From NCBI GenBank assembly GCA_044226035.1, contig JBGAHT010000016.1, positions 1 through 48,465 on the forward strand: a DNA stretch of 48,465 nucleotides. The letters are read 5' to 3'. Under the pieces are notes generated by a model. It worked only from the letters and a program-made list of their open reading frames with translations. It ran no database searches and was not told the DNA's origin. Position numbers and translations under genes: made by a program. Shown here piece by piece: positions 39,507 through 48,183 of the stretch; positions within the stretch are counted from its first letter, which is position 1, and every line of letters begins with the position of its first letter. This DNA comes from Pseudoluteimonas sp044226035. GTDB lineage: Bacteria; Pseudomonadota; Gammaproteobacteria; Xanthomonadales; Xanthomonadaceae.

Positions 39507-39870
39507 CGGTCAGGGCCTGGGTCTTGTTGAACGTGCCGACGATGTCGAGGTCGTCGATCAGCGGCCGGCGGACTTCGTAATTCACCGTCAGGTTGTAGCC
39601 GTTGTCGTTGCGCTCGACCTTGACGTTCTCCGGCTTCAGGTCCTCGTCGGCGTAGTTCACGTACAGCCGGCGGAAGAACAGGTCCTTGATCTTCGCCGGA
39701 TCCATCTGGCCCACGCCCGGCTCGCTGGCGACGCCCTTCATCGCCGAGCGCACGCTGAAGAACTGTTCGTAGATCGGGAAGACCTTCATGCCGAGGTAGG
39801 CGAGTACGCCCACCAGCGCCAGCATGACCACGAACCCGATCAGTGTGATTCCCCGTTGATTGCGCATCAT
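39478..39870 (-). CDS. DUF4845 single-pass membrane protein
   Basis: A 130-residue protein with an N-terminus like a type IV pilin (RGITLIGFVVMLALVGVLAYLG), giving one membrane helix, then a small periplasmic domain (FFRRLYVNYADEDLKPENVKV; YNLTVNYEVRRPLIDDLDIVGTF). DUF4845 proteins almost always sit between lepB and rnc in gammaproteobacteria; their role is unknown. GGGGAA precedes the first of two adjacent ATGs. It overlaps the rnc start. Confidence 0.85.
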   Translation of the reverse strand: MMRNQRGITLIGFVVMLALVGVLAYLGMKVFPIYEQFFSVRSAMKGVASEPGVGQMDPAKIKDLFFRRLYVNYADEDLKPENVKVERNDNGYNLTVNYEVRRPLIDDLDIVGTFNKTQALTGGGSTNEGE

Positions 39871-39959
39871 CGCGTTCCCCCTGGTTGGATGCGGCGCCCG
39901 CCGCGCCGGCCCCGGCATTGTGGCGCGGAACGGCCGCGAGGGCCACGCCGCGGCCCGGG

Positions 39960-40763
39960 TCACTGGATGCTGTCGCCGATCCGGTGGAAATCGACCCCGC
40001 CGGCGCTGCCGTCCCAATGCATCCAGATCAGGAAGGCCTTGCCGCGCAGGTTCTGCTCGGGCAGGAAATGCGCGCCCTGCGGCCAGAACCGGCTGTCCTC
40101 GCTGTTGTCGCGGTTGTCGCCCATCACGAAGTACTGGCCGGGCGGCACCTTCCATTCGCCCTCGCCCTGCAGGAAGTACGGCATGTCCTCCCGCTCCAGC
40201 ACCGGATGCGGGCGGCCGGGAAGTTCCTCGGTCAGCAGCGTCGCGCCGCTGGCCTCCATGCCCTGCCCGGTGCCGGCGTAGATGCCGACCTTGCGGTACT
40301 GCAGCGGCTGGCCGTTGATGTACACGGTGTTGTCGCGGTAGGCCACGGTGTCGCCGGGCAGGCCGATGATGCGCTTGATCCAGTCCTCGTCCGGGTGGTG
40401 CGGCGGGCGGAACACGACCACGTCGCCGCGCTTGGGCTCGCCCAGCGGCAGGAACTTGGTGTTGGTGATCGGCAGGCGCAGGCCGTAGGCGAACTTGTTG
40501 ACCAGGATGAAGTCGCCGATCAGCAGGCTCGGCATCATCGAGCTGGAAGGAATGCGGAACGGCTCCGCGACGAAGCTGCGCAGGCCGAGCACGATCGCGA
40601 GTACCGGGAAGAACGCGCGCGAATAATCGACGATCAGCGGTTCCTTGTCCTCCAGCAGGCCGGCGCGCGCGGCGCGCGCCTTGCGCCACCACAGCTTGTC
40701 GACCAGCCAGACCAGGCCGGAGAACAGGGTCAGGACGACCAGGGCGATTTCGAACCAGCGCAT
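39960..40763 (-). CDS. lepB: Signal peptidase I
   Basis: A 267-residue inner-membrane Ser/Lys protease that removes Sec and Tat signal peptides. Two N-terminal membrane helices lead to the nucleophile Ser75 in IPSSSMMPSL and general base Lys130 in DWIKRIIGLPGD; the C-terminal box GDNRDNSEDSR is present. It is preceded by lepA and followed by DUF4845-rnc-era, the conserved order. Confidence 0.95.
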   Translation of the reverse strand: MRWFEIALVVLTLFSGLVWLVDKLWWRKARAARAGLLEDKEPLIVDYSRAFFPVLAIVLGLRSFVAEPFRIPSSSMMPSLLIGDFILVNKFAYGLRLPITNTKFLPLGEPKRGDVVVFRPPHHPDEDWIKRIIGLPGDTVAYRDNTVYINGQPLQYRKVGIYAGTGQGMEASGATLLTEELPGRPHPVLEREDMPYFLQGEGEWKVPPGQYFVMGDNRDNSEDSRFWPQGAHFLPEQNLRGKAFLIWMHWDGSAGGVDFHRIGDSIQ

Positions 40764-40777
40764 CTAGAACTCCTCTA

Positions 40778-40870
40778 GGGGCCAGAGGTCAGGGACCAGA
40801 GACCGGGGAAAGATCATTCGAGCAAGAAACCGCAGAAGGCTTCGACCCTGACCCCTGGCCTCTGTCCCCT
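40778..40870. repeat. Inverted repeat between lepA and lepB
   Basis: GGGGCCAGAGGTCAGGG (about 40778-40794) faces CCCTGACCCCTGGCCTCTGTCCCC (about 40846-40869) across a 50-base loop. It is the same repeat style (GGGGACCAGGGACC) as at 2926-2946. The 109-bp gap holds nothing else. Confidence 0.75.
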
Positions 40871-40872
40871 GC

Positions 40873-42690
40873 TCACTTGCTGTCCACCTGCAGCACGGCG
40901 AGGAAGGCCTCCTGCGGGATCTCGACCCGCCCGACCTGCTTCATCCGCTTCTTGCCTTCCTTCTGCTTCTCCAGCAGCTTCTTCTTGCGCGTGGCGTCGC
41001 CGCCGTAGCACTTGGCCAGCACGTTCTTGCGCAGCGCCTTGACCGTGGTGCGGGCGATGACCTGCGCGCCGATCGCGGCCTGGATCGCCACGTCGAACAT
41101 CTGCCGCGGGATCAGGTCCTTCATCTTCTCGGTCAGTTCGCGGCCGCGGCGGTCCGCGTGCGAGCGGTGGACGATGATCGAAAGCGCATCGACCTTGTCG
41201 CCGTTGATCAGCGTGTCCACGCGCACGAACGGGCCGGCGTCGAAGCGCAGGAAGTGGTAGTCCAGCGAGGCGTAGCCGCGGCTCACCGACTTCAGCTTGT
41301 CGAAGAAGTCCAGCACCACCTCGGCCATCGGCAGCTCGTAGGCGATCTGCACCTGGCTGGCCATGTAGGTGATGCCGACCTGCACGCCGCGCTTGTCCTC
41401 GCACAGCTTGATGATGTTGCCGATGTACTCGGGCGGGGTGAGGATGTTGGCGCGGATGATCGGCTCGCGGATCTCGCCGACCTGGTTCGGCGGCGGCAGC
41501 TTGGCCGGGTTGTCCAGCGGCATCACGCTGCCGTCGGTCTTCAGCACCTCGTACACCACCGTCGGCGCGGTGGTGATGAGGTTGAGGTCGTATTCGCGCT
41601 CCAGCCGTTCCTGCACGATTTCCATGTGCAGCATGCCGAGGAAGCCGCAGCGGAAGCCGAAGCCCATCGCTTCGGAGCTCTCCGGCTCGAAGCGCAGCGC
41701 GGCGTCGTTGAGGCGCAGCTTCTCCAGCGCCTCGCGCAGCGCCGGGTAATCCTCGGCATCGACCGGGAACAGGCCGGCGAACACGCGCGGCTGCATTTCC
41801 TGGAAGCCCGGCAGCGGCTTCGGCGCCGGGTCGTTGGCCATGGTCAGGGTGTCGCCGACCGGCGCGCCATGCACGTCCTTGATCGAGGCGGTGACCCAGC
41901 CGACTTCGCCCGCCTTCAGCGCCGGCAGCACCTTGCGCTTGGGCGTGAACACGCCGACGTCGTCGACCTGGTGCGTGCGCCCGGTCGACATCACCAGCAG
42001 CTTGTCGCCCTTGCGGATCTCGCCCTGCATCACGCGAACCAGCGAGACCACGCCGAGGTAGTTGTCGAACCACGAGTCGATGATCAGCGCCTGCAGCTTG
42101 TCGGTGTCGCGCGGGCGCGGCGGCGGGATGCGCTGGACGATGGCCTCGAGCACGTCGGGCACGTTCATGCCGGTCTTGGCCGAGATCGCGACCGCGTCGG
42201 TGGCGTCGATGCCGATGACGGCTTCGATCTCGCCCTTGGCGCGGTCGATGTCGGCGGTCGGCAGGTCGATCTTGTTCAGCACCGGCACCACTTCCAGGCC
42301 CTGCTCCACCGCGGTGTAGCAGTTGGCCACCGATTGCGCTTCCACGCCCTGCGCCGCGTCGACGACCAGCAGCGCGCCCTCGCAGGCGGCGAGCGAGCGG
42401 CTGACCTCGTAGCTGAAATCGACGTGGCCGGGCGTGTCGATGAAGTTGAGCTGGTAGGTGCGCCCATCCTTCGCGGTGTAGGGCAGCGAAACCGACTGCG
42501 CCTTGATGGTGATGCCGCGTTCGCGCTCGATCGGGTTCGAATCGAGCACCTGCGCTTCCATCTCGCGTTCCTGCAGGCCGCCGCAGATCTGGATGATGCG
42601 GTCGGCCAGCGTCGACTTGCCGTGGTCGACGTGGGCGATGATGGAGAAATTGCGGATGTCCCGCATCGCTGCGGACGGATCGGAAGACAT
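40873..42690 (-). CDS. lepA: Translational GTPase LepA (elongation factor 4)
   Basis: A 605-residue GTPase related to EF-G. G1 AHVDHGKST, G3 DTPGHVDF and G4 NKID are present. LepA-specific regions include EYDLNLITTAPTVVYEV and the C-terminal domain ending in CYGGDATRKKKLLEKQKEGKKRMKQ. It helps 30S biogenesis and translation under stress. ATG 42690 adds eight residues before the conserved MRDIRNFSIIAHVDHG; the inner ATG (42666) is an alternative. No ribosome-binding site is clear at either. Confidence 0.95.
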   Translation of the reverse strand: MSSDPSAAMRDIRNFSIIAHVDHGKSTLADRIIQICGGLQEREMEAQVLDSNPIERERGITIKAQSVSLPYTAKDGRTYQLNFIDTPGHVDFSYEVSRSLAACEGALLVVDAAQGVEAQSVANCYTAVEQGLEVVPVLNKIDLPTADIDRAKGEIEAVIGIDATDAVAISAKTGMNVPDVLEAIVQRIPPPRPRDTDKLQALIIDSWFDNYLGVVSLVRVMQGEIRKGDKLLVMSTGRTHQVDDVGVFTPKRKVLPALKAGEVGWVTASIKDVHGAPVGDTLTMANDPAPKPLPGFQEMQPRVFAGLFPVDAEDYPALREALEKLRLNDAALRFEPESSEAMGFGFRCGFLGMLHMEIVQERLEREYDLNLITTAPTVVYEVLKTDGSVMPLDNPAKLPPPNQVGEIREPIIRANILTPPEYIGNIIKLCEDKRGVQVGITYMASQVQIAYELPMAEVVLDFFDKLKSVSRGYASLDYHFLRFDAGPFVRVDTLINGDKVDALSIIVHRSHADRRGRELTEKMKDLIPRQMFDVAIQAAIGAQVIARTTVKALRKNVLAKCYGGDATRKKKLLEKQKEGKKRMKQVGRVEIPQEAFLAVLQVDSK

Positions 42691-42791
42691 GGGCGGCGGC
42701 AATGGCCGTCGTCGGCCGTGGGAGGCGGTGAACGCGGGATTATCGCACGCCCGCCGCCGGCACCGGACCGGGCGCGCCGTCCACCGCGATG

Positions 42792-42823
42792 GCCGCGGGG
42801 CCGAACCATCGCGGCCCCGCGGC
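42792..42823 (-). terminator. Strong hairpin after degP
   Basis: GCCGCGGGGCCG (42792-42803), an eight-base loop and CGGCCCCGCGGC (42812-42823), a perfect 12-bp G+C stem 7 bp past the degP stop and upstream of lepA. No U-run follows on the minus strand, so termination may be partial. Confidence 0.6.
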
Positions 42824-42830
42824 GCTGGCG

Positions 42831-44366
42831 TCATTCGTCGCCGCCGCCCGGCGTCACCGCCACGAACTGGGTCGCGCCGTCGCGGCGCACCAGCAGCATC
42901 GCGGTCTGGCCCTTGCCGACCTTGCCGAGCTCGCGGTCGAGCGCGGCCACGCTGCCGACGCTGGCGCGTCCGACCTGCAGCACCACGTCGCCCGGGCGCA
43001 GGCCGGCGTTGCGCGCGGCGCTGCCTTCGACGCGGGCGATGCCCACGCCCTCGCCCGGCTTCAGGCCGAGTTGCCTGCGGTCGCCGGCATCGAGGTCTTC
43101 GCCGACCAGGCCGAGCGCGTTGCCGGCGCCGGCCTTCGGCGTCGCGCCGGGCGCGGCGTCTTCGTCGTCGTTCGCCGCAACGCCGTCGCTCAGCCGCGAC
43201 AGGGTGACCGGCACCTGCAAGGTCTTGCCATCGCGCAGCACCGAAAGCTCGACGCGCGTGCCCGGCGCCATCGCGCCGATGATCGGCGGCAGGTCGCTGG
43301 ACTGTTCGACCACGCTGCCGTTGACCGCGCGGATCACGTCGCCGACCTGCAACCCGGCCTTCTCGCCCGCGCTGCCGGCGGTCACTTCGTTGACCAGCGC
43401 GCCGTGCGTGTCCGGCAAGTCGAGGCCACGCGCATCATCGCTCCCGATCGCCTGCAGGCGCACGCCGATCATGCCGCGCTCCACCTTGCCGCTGGTGCGC
43501 AGCTGTTTCGCCACGCTCATCGCCATGTCGATGGGAATCGCGAAGCTGATGCCCATGTAGCCGCCGGATTGCGAAAAGATCTGCGAGTTGATGCCGACCA
43601 CCTCGCCGCGGGTGTTGAGCAGCGGGCCGCCGGAGTTGCCCTGGTTGATCGCGACGTCGGTCTGGATGAAGGGCACGTACTGCTGGTTCGCGTACTGGTT
43701 CGAACGACCGACCGCGCTGACGATGCCGGCGGTGACCGAATGGTCGAGGCCGAACGGCGAACCGATCGCCACCACCCACTGGCCCGGCTTGAGCTGGTTG
43801 GAATCGCCGATGCGCACCGCCGGCAGGCCGCTGGCGTCGATCTTCAGCAGCGCCACGTCGGACTGCTCGTCGCTGCCGACGACCTTGGCCTTGAATTCGC
43901 GCTGGTCGGCGAGCTTGACCGTCACCGAATCCGCGCCATCGACCACGTGGCGATTGGTCATCACGTAACCGTCGGGCGAGATGACGAAACCGCTGCCCAT
44001 CGACACGCCTCGCGGACCGTCGTCGGGCTGCTGCGGCGCGCCGGGTCCGCCGGGCATGCCCGGCATCTGGAAGTCGGGGCCGAAGAAGCGCTTGAAGATC
44101 TCGGGGATCTGGTCCTGGTCCGGCATGCCCTGGCGCGCCTGCCGCGCGCGCGCGCCGCGCCCGCCGATGGTCGCCTCCACGTTCACCACGCCCGGCCCGA
44201 CCTGCTGCACCAGGCCGGTGAAATCGGGCAGGTTCGCGACCAGTTGCGGCGCCGGCGCGGCCGGCGGCGGGGTCTGCGCCGTGGCCCGGGGCGGATTCAC
44301 GACCAGCGTGGTGGCGGCCGCCGTGGCGGCGACCAGGGCAAGCGCGCGGATGGAAGGTACGGACAT
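42831..44366 (-). CDS. mucD: Do-family periplasmic serine endoprotease (DegP/MucD-like)
   Basis: A 511-residue HtrA-type protease. A signal peptide (~1-30) is followed by a trypsin-like domain with catalytic His140 (TNRHVVDG), Asp170 (SDVALLKID) and Ser245 (GNSGGPLL), then PDZ1 (~290-390) and PDZ2 (~415-505). A Gly/Pro/Met-rich LA loop (~100-118) precedes the core. It degrades or refolds damaged envelope proteins. Downstream of rpoE-rseA, as in Xanthomonas and in the mucD arrangement, so probably under sigma-E control. Confidence 0.93.
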   Translation of the reverse strand: MSVPSIRALALVAATAAATTLVVNPPRATAQTPPPAAPAPQLVANLPDFTGLVQQVGPGVVNVEATIGGRGARARQARQGMPDQDQIPEIFKRFFGPDFQMPGMPGGPGAPQQPDDGPRGVSMGSGFVISPDGYVMTNRHVVDGADSVTVKLADQREFKAKVVGSDEQSDVALLKIDASGLPAVRIGDSNQLKPGQWVVAIGSPFGLDHSVTAGIVSAVGRSNQYANQQYVPFIQTDVAINQGNSGGPLLNTRGEVVGINSQIFSQSGGYMGISFAIPIDMAMSVAKQLRTSGKVERGMIGVRLQAIGSDDARGLDLPDTHGALVNEVTAGSAGEKAGLQVGDVIRAVNGSVVEQSSDLPPIIGAMAPGTRVELSVLRDGKTLQVPVTLSRLSDGVAANDDEDAAPGATPKAGAGNALGLVGEDLDAGDRRQLGLKPGEGVGIARVEGSAARNAGLRPGDVVLQVGRASVGSVAALDRELGKVGKGQTAMLLVRRDGATQFVAVTPGGGDE

Positions 44367-44452
44367 CGGGAGTCGACCTCGCTGGGGACGAAGGTGGGGA
44401 GGGTTCGGGGAATGGGTCGGCCCGCGGCTTGGCGCCGCCGGCCGTGCGTGGT

Positions 44453-44893
44453 TCAGGGACCGCTGTCGCCGGCCGTGGCCTGCGCCTCGGGCATCGGCAG
44501 GTTGCCCGGTTCGAACGGGTAGAACGAGGCCGTCGATCCGGTCGAATAGCTGGCGGTGAAAGCGCCGCCGGCCGAGCCCGGCAGCACCGCGCGCGGCCAC
44601 GGCCGCGACGCCGGTTCCTGCGGCGAGAACGGATTGGCGTGCCTGGGCAGTTCCAGCGAAGGCTGCGGATCGGCGGCGGCAATGCGCTGGCCCTCGGTCG
44701 CGGCCTCGACCACGGCCGGGGGCGGCGCGCGGCCGGCGTCGGGCGTGGCGATGCGGTTGCGGCGCGCGGCGGCGCGACGGCGGTCGTGCTGCAGCCGCCG
44801 GAACAGGAACCGGGCTTCGTCCGAGGCCAGTTCGCCGTCCATCATCGCGGACAGCTGCTGGCGCAGGTGGGCTTCCATCTTGTCCATGGCCAT
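44453..44893 (-). CDS. rseA: Shortened RseA-like anti-sigma-E protein
   Basis: A 146-residue protein. Residues ~10-37 (RQQLSAMMDGELASDEARFLFRRLQHD) match the start of the RseA/MucA sigma-binding domain, but the second half of that domain (usually a Trp-containing helix and GDVLRG-like motif) is missing. The sequence moves straight into an Arg/Ala-rich stretch and a Pro-rich tail (PWPRAVLPGSAGG, SFYPFEP). No hydrophobic membrane segment is present in this frame or visible in the other frames of the region. Position between rpoE and degP supports the name; E. coli RseA is 216 residues with one membrane helix. An in-frame internal deletion is the simplest explanation. Confidence 0.7.
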   Translation of the reverse strand: MAMDKMEAHLRQQLSAMMDGELASDEARFLFRRLQHDRRRAAARRNRIATPDAGRAPPPAVVEAATEGQRIAAADPQPSLELPRHANPFSPQEPASRPWPRAVLPGSAGGAFTASYSTGSTASFYPFEPGNLPMPEAQATAGDSGP

Positions 44894-44908
44894 GTGCGGT
44901 GCGGGCCT

Positions 44909-45526
44909 CTATCGGGTGGCGCGTTCTGCGGGGCGTTCGACATCCACCAGCGGCCGAAGTTCCGCATCGATGGCCTCCCGCGCCCGAAAGATGCGCGAGC
45001 GCACCGTGCCGATCGGGCTGCCCATGCGCTCGGCGATCTCCTCGTAGCTCAGGCCCTCGACCTCGCGCAGGGTGATCGCCATGCGCAGTTCCTCGGGCAA
45101 TGCGTCCACCGCGCGCATCACCGTCTGCTCCATCTGCTGGCGCATCAGCTCGCGTTCGGGCGTGTCGTTGTCGCGCAGGCGCAGGCCGGATTCGAACTGC
45201 TCGGCGTCGGACACGTCGATGTCGTCGGTCGGCGGCCGCCGGTTGTGCGCGACGAGGTGGTTCTTGGCCGTGTTCACCGCGATCCGGTGCAGCCAGGTGT
45301 AGAACTGCGCGTCGCCGCGGAAGTTGCCGATCGCGCGGTAGGCGCGCAGGAACGCCTCCTGCGCCACGTCCTGGCATTCGCTCCAGTCGGGGATGTAGCG
45401 CCCGATCAGCGCGGCCACGCGGTGCTGGTACTTGCGCACGAGCAGGTCGAAGGCGGCGCTGTCGCCGGCCTGCACGCGCCGCACCAGGTCGCTGTCGACC
45501 TGCGGGTTGGATCCGTGATCGGCCAT
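44909..45526 (-). CDS. rpoE: RNA polymerase sigma-E factor
   Basis: A 205-residue ECF sigma factor of the RpoE/AlgU group. Region 2: FDLLVRKYQHRVAALIGRYI, ECQDVAQEAFLRAYRAI and FYTWLHRIAVNTAKNHLV. Region 4: LPEELRMAITLREVEGLSYEEIAERMGSPIGTVRSRIFRARE. GGGAGG precedes the ATG. It directs the envelope-stress response; rseA starts 15 bp after its stop and degP follows. Confidence 0.95.
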   Translation of the reverse strand: MADHGSNPQVDSDLVRRVQAGDSAAFDLLVRKYQHRVAALIGRYIPDWSECQDVAQEAFLRAYRAIGNFRGDAQFYTWLHRIAVNTAKNHLVAHNRRPPTDDIDVSDAEQFESGLRLRDNDTPERELMRQQMEQTVMRAVDALPEELRMAITLREVEGLSYEEIAERMGSPIGTVRSRIFRAREAIDAELRPLVDVERPAERATR

Positions 45527-45695
45527 CAGGCCGTGCCTCCCAGGGCTTCGTCGCGCACGACCATCGCGCGACAGCATGGCGCAGATGGGGACGCCGCGCC
45601 GGTGCCACAAGCCATGCGGCCGGATCCGGGCGGAATCGCGATTTGACGGTTCCGGAACATGCCCGGGATGATAAAAGCCGGACTTCCCCCCACGG
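45527..45695. promoter_or_regulatory. Divergent rpoE / fadB-like intergenic region
   Basis: 169 bp that must contain both start regions. On the plus strand TTGACG (45643-45648) has only an overlong-spaced TGATAA (45669) as partner. A GGAAC at 45654-45658 could be part of a sigma-E -35, but no TCTRA-like -10 stands at 16-17 bp. Nothing is assigned with confidence. Confidence 0.25.
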
Positions 45696-47759
45696 ATGAA
45701 CGCGATGATCGCCGGACTCGATGGCTTGCGCTTCCAGCACTGGCAGGCCGAACTGCGCCCCGATGGCGCGCTGGTGCTGTCGCTCGACCGCGCCGATGCC
45801 TCGGTCAACGCGCTCTCGCAGGAGGTGCTGTTCGAGCTGGGCGAGATCGTCGAGCGCCTCGGCATCGACCCGCCCAAGGCGGTGGTGTTCCGCTCGGCCA
45901 AGGGCAATGGCTTCATCGCCGGCGCCGACATCCGCGAGTTCCAGCAGTTCGACGCCAAGGGCAGCGTGGGCGACGCGATCTTCCGCGGCCAGCAGGTGTT
46001 CCAGCGCATCGCCGAACTGCCCTGCCCCACGGCCGCGGCGATCCACGGCTTCTGCATGGGTGGCGGCACCGAGCTTGCGCTCGCCTGCCGCTACCGCGCG
46101 GCCTCGAACGATGCGTCCACGCGCATCGGCCTGCCGGAAGTGAAGCTCGGCATCTTCCCCGGCTGGGGCGGCAGCGTGCGCTTGCCGCGCCTGGTCGGCG
46201 CGCCGGCGGCGTTCGACCTCATGCTCACCGGGCGCAGCGTGTCGGCGTCGGCCGCGCGCGCGATGGGCCTGGTCGACAAGGTCGTCGATGCCGCGGTGCT
46301 GGTCGATGCCGCCGCGGACCTCGCGTTGAAAGGCACGCAGCGCCCGTTCAAGCAACGCTTCCTCGCCTGGATCACCAACACCTGGATCGCGCGGCAAATC
46401 CTCGCGCCGCAGATGCTCAAGCAGGTCGCGCGCAAGGCGCCGAAGGCGTTCTACCCGGCGCCGTACGCGCTGGTCGACAGCTGGAAGCGCGGCGGCGGCG
46501 GCATCCAGCAGCAGCTCCTCGCCGAGCGCAAGGCGGTAGTGAAGCTCGCCTCGACCCCGACCGCGCGCAACCTGATCCGCGTGTATTTCCTGCAGGAACG
46601 GCTCAAGGGCATCGGCGGAAAGGATTCCGGCATCCGCAAGGTGCACGTGGTCGGCGCCGGGGTGATGGGCGGCGACATCGCCGCGTGGAGCGCCTACAAG
46701 GGCTTCGAGGTCACGCTCAACGACCGCGAGCAGCGCTTCATCGACGCGGCGTTGCAGCGCGCGCAGGAACTGTTCGCGAAGAAGGCGAAGGACGAGGCGA
46801 AGCGCGCGGAGATCTCGGCGCGGCTGGCATCCGACCTCGCCGGCGACGGCGCCGCCGACGCGGACCTGGTGATCGAGGCGATCATCGAGAAGGCCGAGGC
46901 CAAGCGCGAGCTGTACGCCGCGGTCGAACCGAGGATGAAGGCCGACGCGCTGCTCGCGACCAACACCTCGTCGATCCCGCTGGACGAGCTGCGCGAGCAC
47001 ATCGCCCGGCCCGCGCAGTTCGCCGGCCTGCACTACTTCAACCCGGTCGCGCTGATGCCGCTGGTGGAACTGGTCCACCATTCGGAAATGGCGCCGCGGA
47101 CGCAGGAACGCCTCGGCGCGTTCTGCAGGCAGCTGGACAAGCTGCCGGTGCCGGTCGCCGGTTCGCCCGGCTTCCTGGTCAACCGCGTGCTGTTCCCGTA
47201 CATGCTCGAGGCGATGACCGCCTACGCCGAGGGCATCCCCGGCCCGGTGATCGACAAGGCCGCGGTGAAGTTCGGCATGCCGATGGGCCCGATCGAACTG
47301 GTCGATACCGTCGGCCTCGACGTCGCCGCCGGCGTCGGCGCGGAACTCGCGCCCTTCCTCGGCCTCGCCATTCCCGCCGCGTTGCAATCGCCGCCGGAGC
47401 CGGGCAAGCGCGGCAAGAAGGACGGCCAGGGCCTGTACAAGTGGGAGAACGGGAAACCGGTCAAACCCGAGGTGCCGAAGGACTACAAGGCGCCCGAGGA
47501 TCTCGAGGATCGCCTGATCCTGCCGCTGGTGAACGAGGCCGTGGCCTGCCTGCACGACGGCGTGGTCGCCGACGCCGACCTGCTCGACGCCGGCGTGATC
47601 TTCGGCACCGGCTTCGCCCCCTTCCGCGGCGGCCCGATCGAGTACGTGCGCGAAACCGGCGTCGATGCGCTGCTGCAACGCCTGAATTTGCTGCAGGCGC
47701 ACCACGGCCCGCGCTTCGCGCCGCGGCCGGGCTGGGACAATCCCGCGTTGAAGGCCTGA
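45696..47759 (+). CDS. fadB: FadB/FadJ-like enoyl-CoA hydratase / 3-hydroxyacyl-CoA dehydrogenase
   Basis: A 687-residue bifunctional beta-oxidation enzyme. The crotonase domain (~15-200) has the oxyanion segment GADIREF and the two catalytic Glu residues (GGGTELALA near 126; LPEVKLGIFPGWGG near 148). The NAD-binding domain begins at VHVVGAGVMGGDIA (316-329), with the catalytic His in HYFNPVALMPLVE (about 446); two C-terminal helical domains complete it. Length is slightly shorter than E. coli FadB (729). No thiolase follows directly, so a partner must be elsewhere. Symbol given by domain order only. Confidence 0.85.
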   Translation: MNAMIAGLDGLRFQHWQAELRPDGALVLSLDRADASVNALSQEVLFELGEIVERLGIDPPKAVVFRSAKGNGFIAGADIREFQQFDAKGSVGDAIFRGQQVFQRIAELPCPTAAAIHGFCMGGGTELALACRYRAASNDASTRIGLPEVKLGIFPGWGGSVRLPRLVGAPAAFDLMLTGRSVSASAARAMGLVDKVVDAAVLVDAAADLALKGTQRPFKQRFLAWITNTWIARQILAPQMLKQVARKAPKAFYPAPYALVDSWKRGGGGIQQQLLAERKAVVKLASTPTARNLIRVYFLQERLKGIGGKDSGIRKVHVVGAGVMGGDIAAWSAYKGFEVTLNDREQRFIDAALQRAQELFAKKAKDEAKRAEISARLASDLAGDGAADADLVIEAIIEKAEAKRELYAAVEPRMKADALLATNTSSIPLDELREHIARPAQFAGLHYFNPVALMPLVELVHHSEMAPRTQERLGAFCRQLDKLPVPVAGSPGFLVNRVLFPYMLEAMTAYAEGIPGPVIDKAAVKFGMPMGPIELVDTVGLDVAAGVGAELAPFLGLAIPAALQSPPEPGKRGKKDGQGLYKWENGKPVKPEVPKDYKAPEDLEDRLILPLVNEAVACLHDGVVADADLLDAGVIFGTGFAPFRGGPIEYVRETGVDALLQRLNLLQAHHGPRFAPRPGWDNPALKA

Positions 47760-47771
47760 ACGGAGGAATCC

Positions 47772-48155
47772 ATGCGAATCGCGATCGTCTTGTCGTTGGC
47801 CGCCGCCGCGACGCTGTTGCCCGCCACGAACGCCTGTGCGCAATCCGGCGCCTCGATCAACAAGGTGCAGGAACGCGAAATCTTCAACCAGGACACCAAG
47901 CTCAACAACCAGCAGGCGCAACCCGCGCCGTCGGGTTTCGCCGCGCAGTGCAGCGCCGTGCTCGGGCTGGAGGCGTATTGCGGCTGCCTCGGCAAGGACA
48001 TGCCCGCCGGCGTCGGTTTCGACAACTTCGTCGTGGTGCTGGCGCACACGAAGGAGGAAAACGGCTACGCCCAGCTCGACGCGACCAGCAAGCGCGCCTA
48101 CGACGCGATCCCCGCGCTGCGCGACAAGTGCGCGGCCAAGATTGCGAATCCGTAG
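47772..48155 (+). CDS. Small secreted protein of unknown function
   Basis: A 127-residue protein with a Sec signal peptide (cleavage probably after TNACAQ or TNACA, near residue 23). The mature part has four Cys (AAQC, YCGC, DKC) that could form two disulfides, and a helical C-terminus (YDAIPALRDKCAAKI). GGAGGA precedes the ATG, 12 bp after the FadB-like stop, so it may be co-transcribed. No known family recognised. Confidence 0.7.
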   Translation: MRIAIVLSLAAAATLLPATNACAQSGASINKVQEREIFNQDTKLNNQQAQPAPSGFAAQCSAVLGLEAYCGCLGKDMPAGVGFDNFVVVLAHTKEENGYAQLDATSKRAYDAIPALRDKCAAKIANP

Positions 48156-48183
48156 CCCGCAACGCCTTGCGAAGCCGACACCA

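Noticed and set aside
45643..45676. Sigma-E-type promoter (GGAAC) in the rpoE/fadB gap
   Set aside because: The distance to any TCTRA- or TAAAA-like -10 is wrong (about 13 bp or above 20 bp), so autoregulation of rpoE cannot be claimed from sequence.
42831..48047. A very long minus-strand open frame (over 1,700 codons) running from degP through rseA, rpoE and antisense to the FadB-like gene
   Set aside because: Only the degP part (42831-44366) has protein-like, conserved sequence. The rest is frame-shifted or antisense translation of well-supported genes, a common effect of high G+C.
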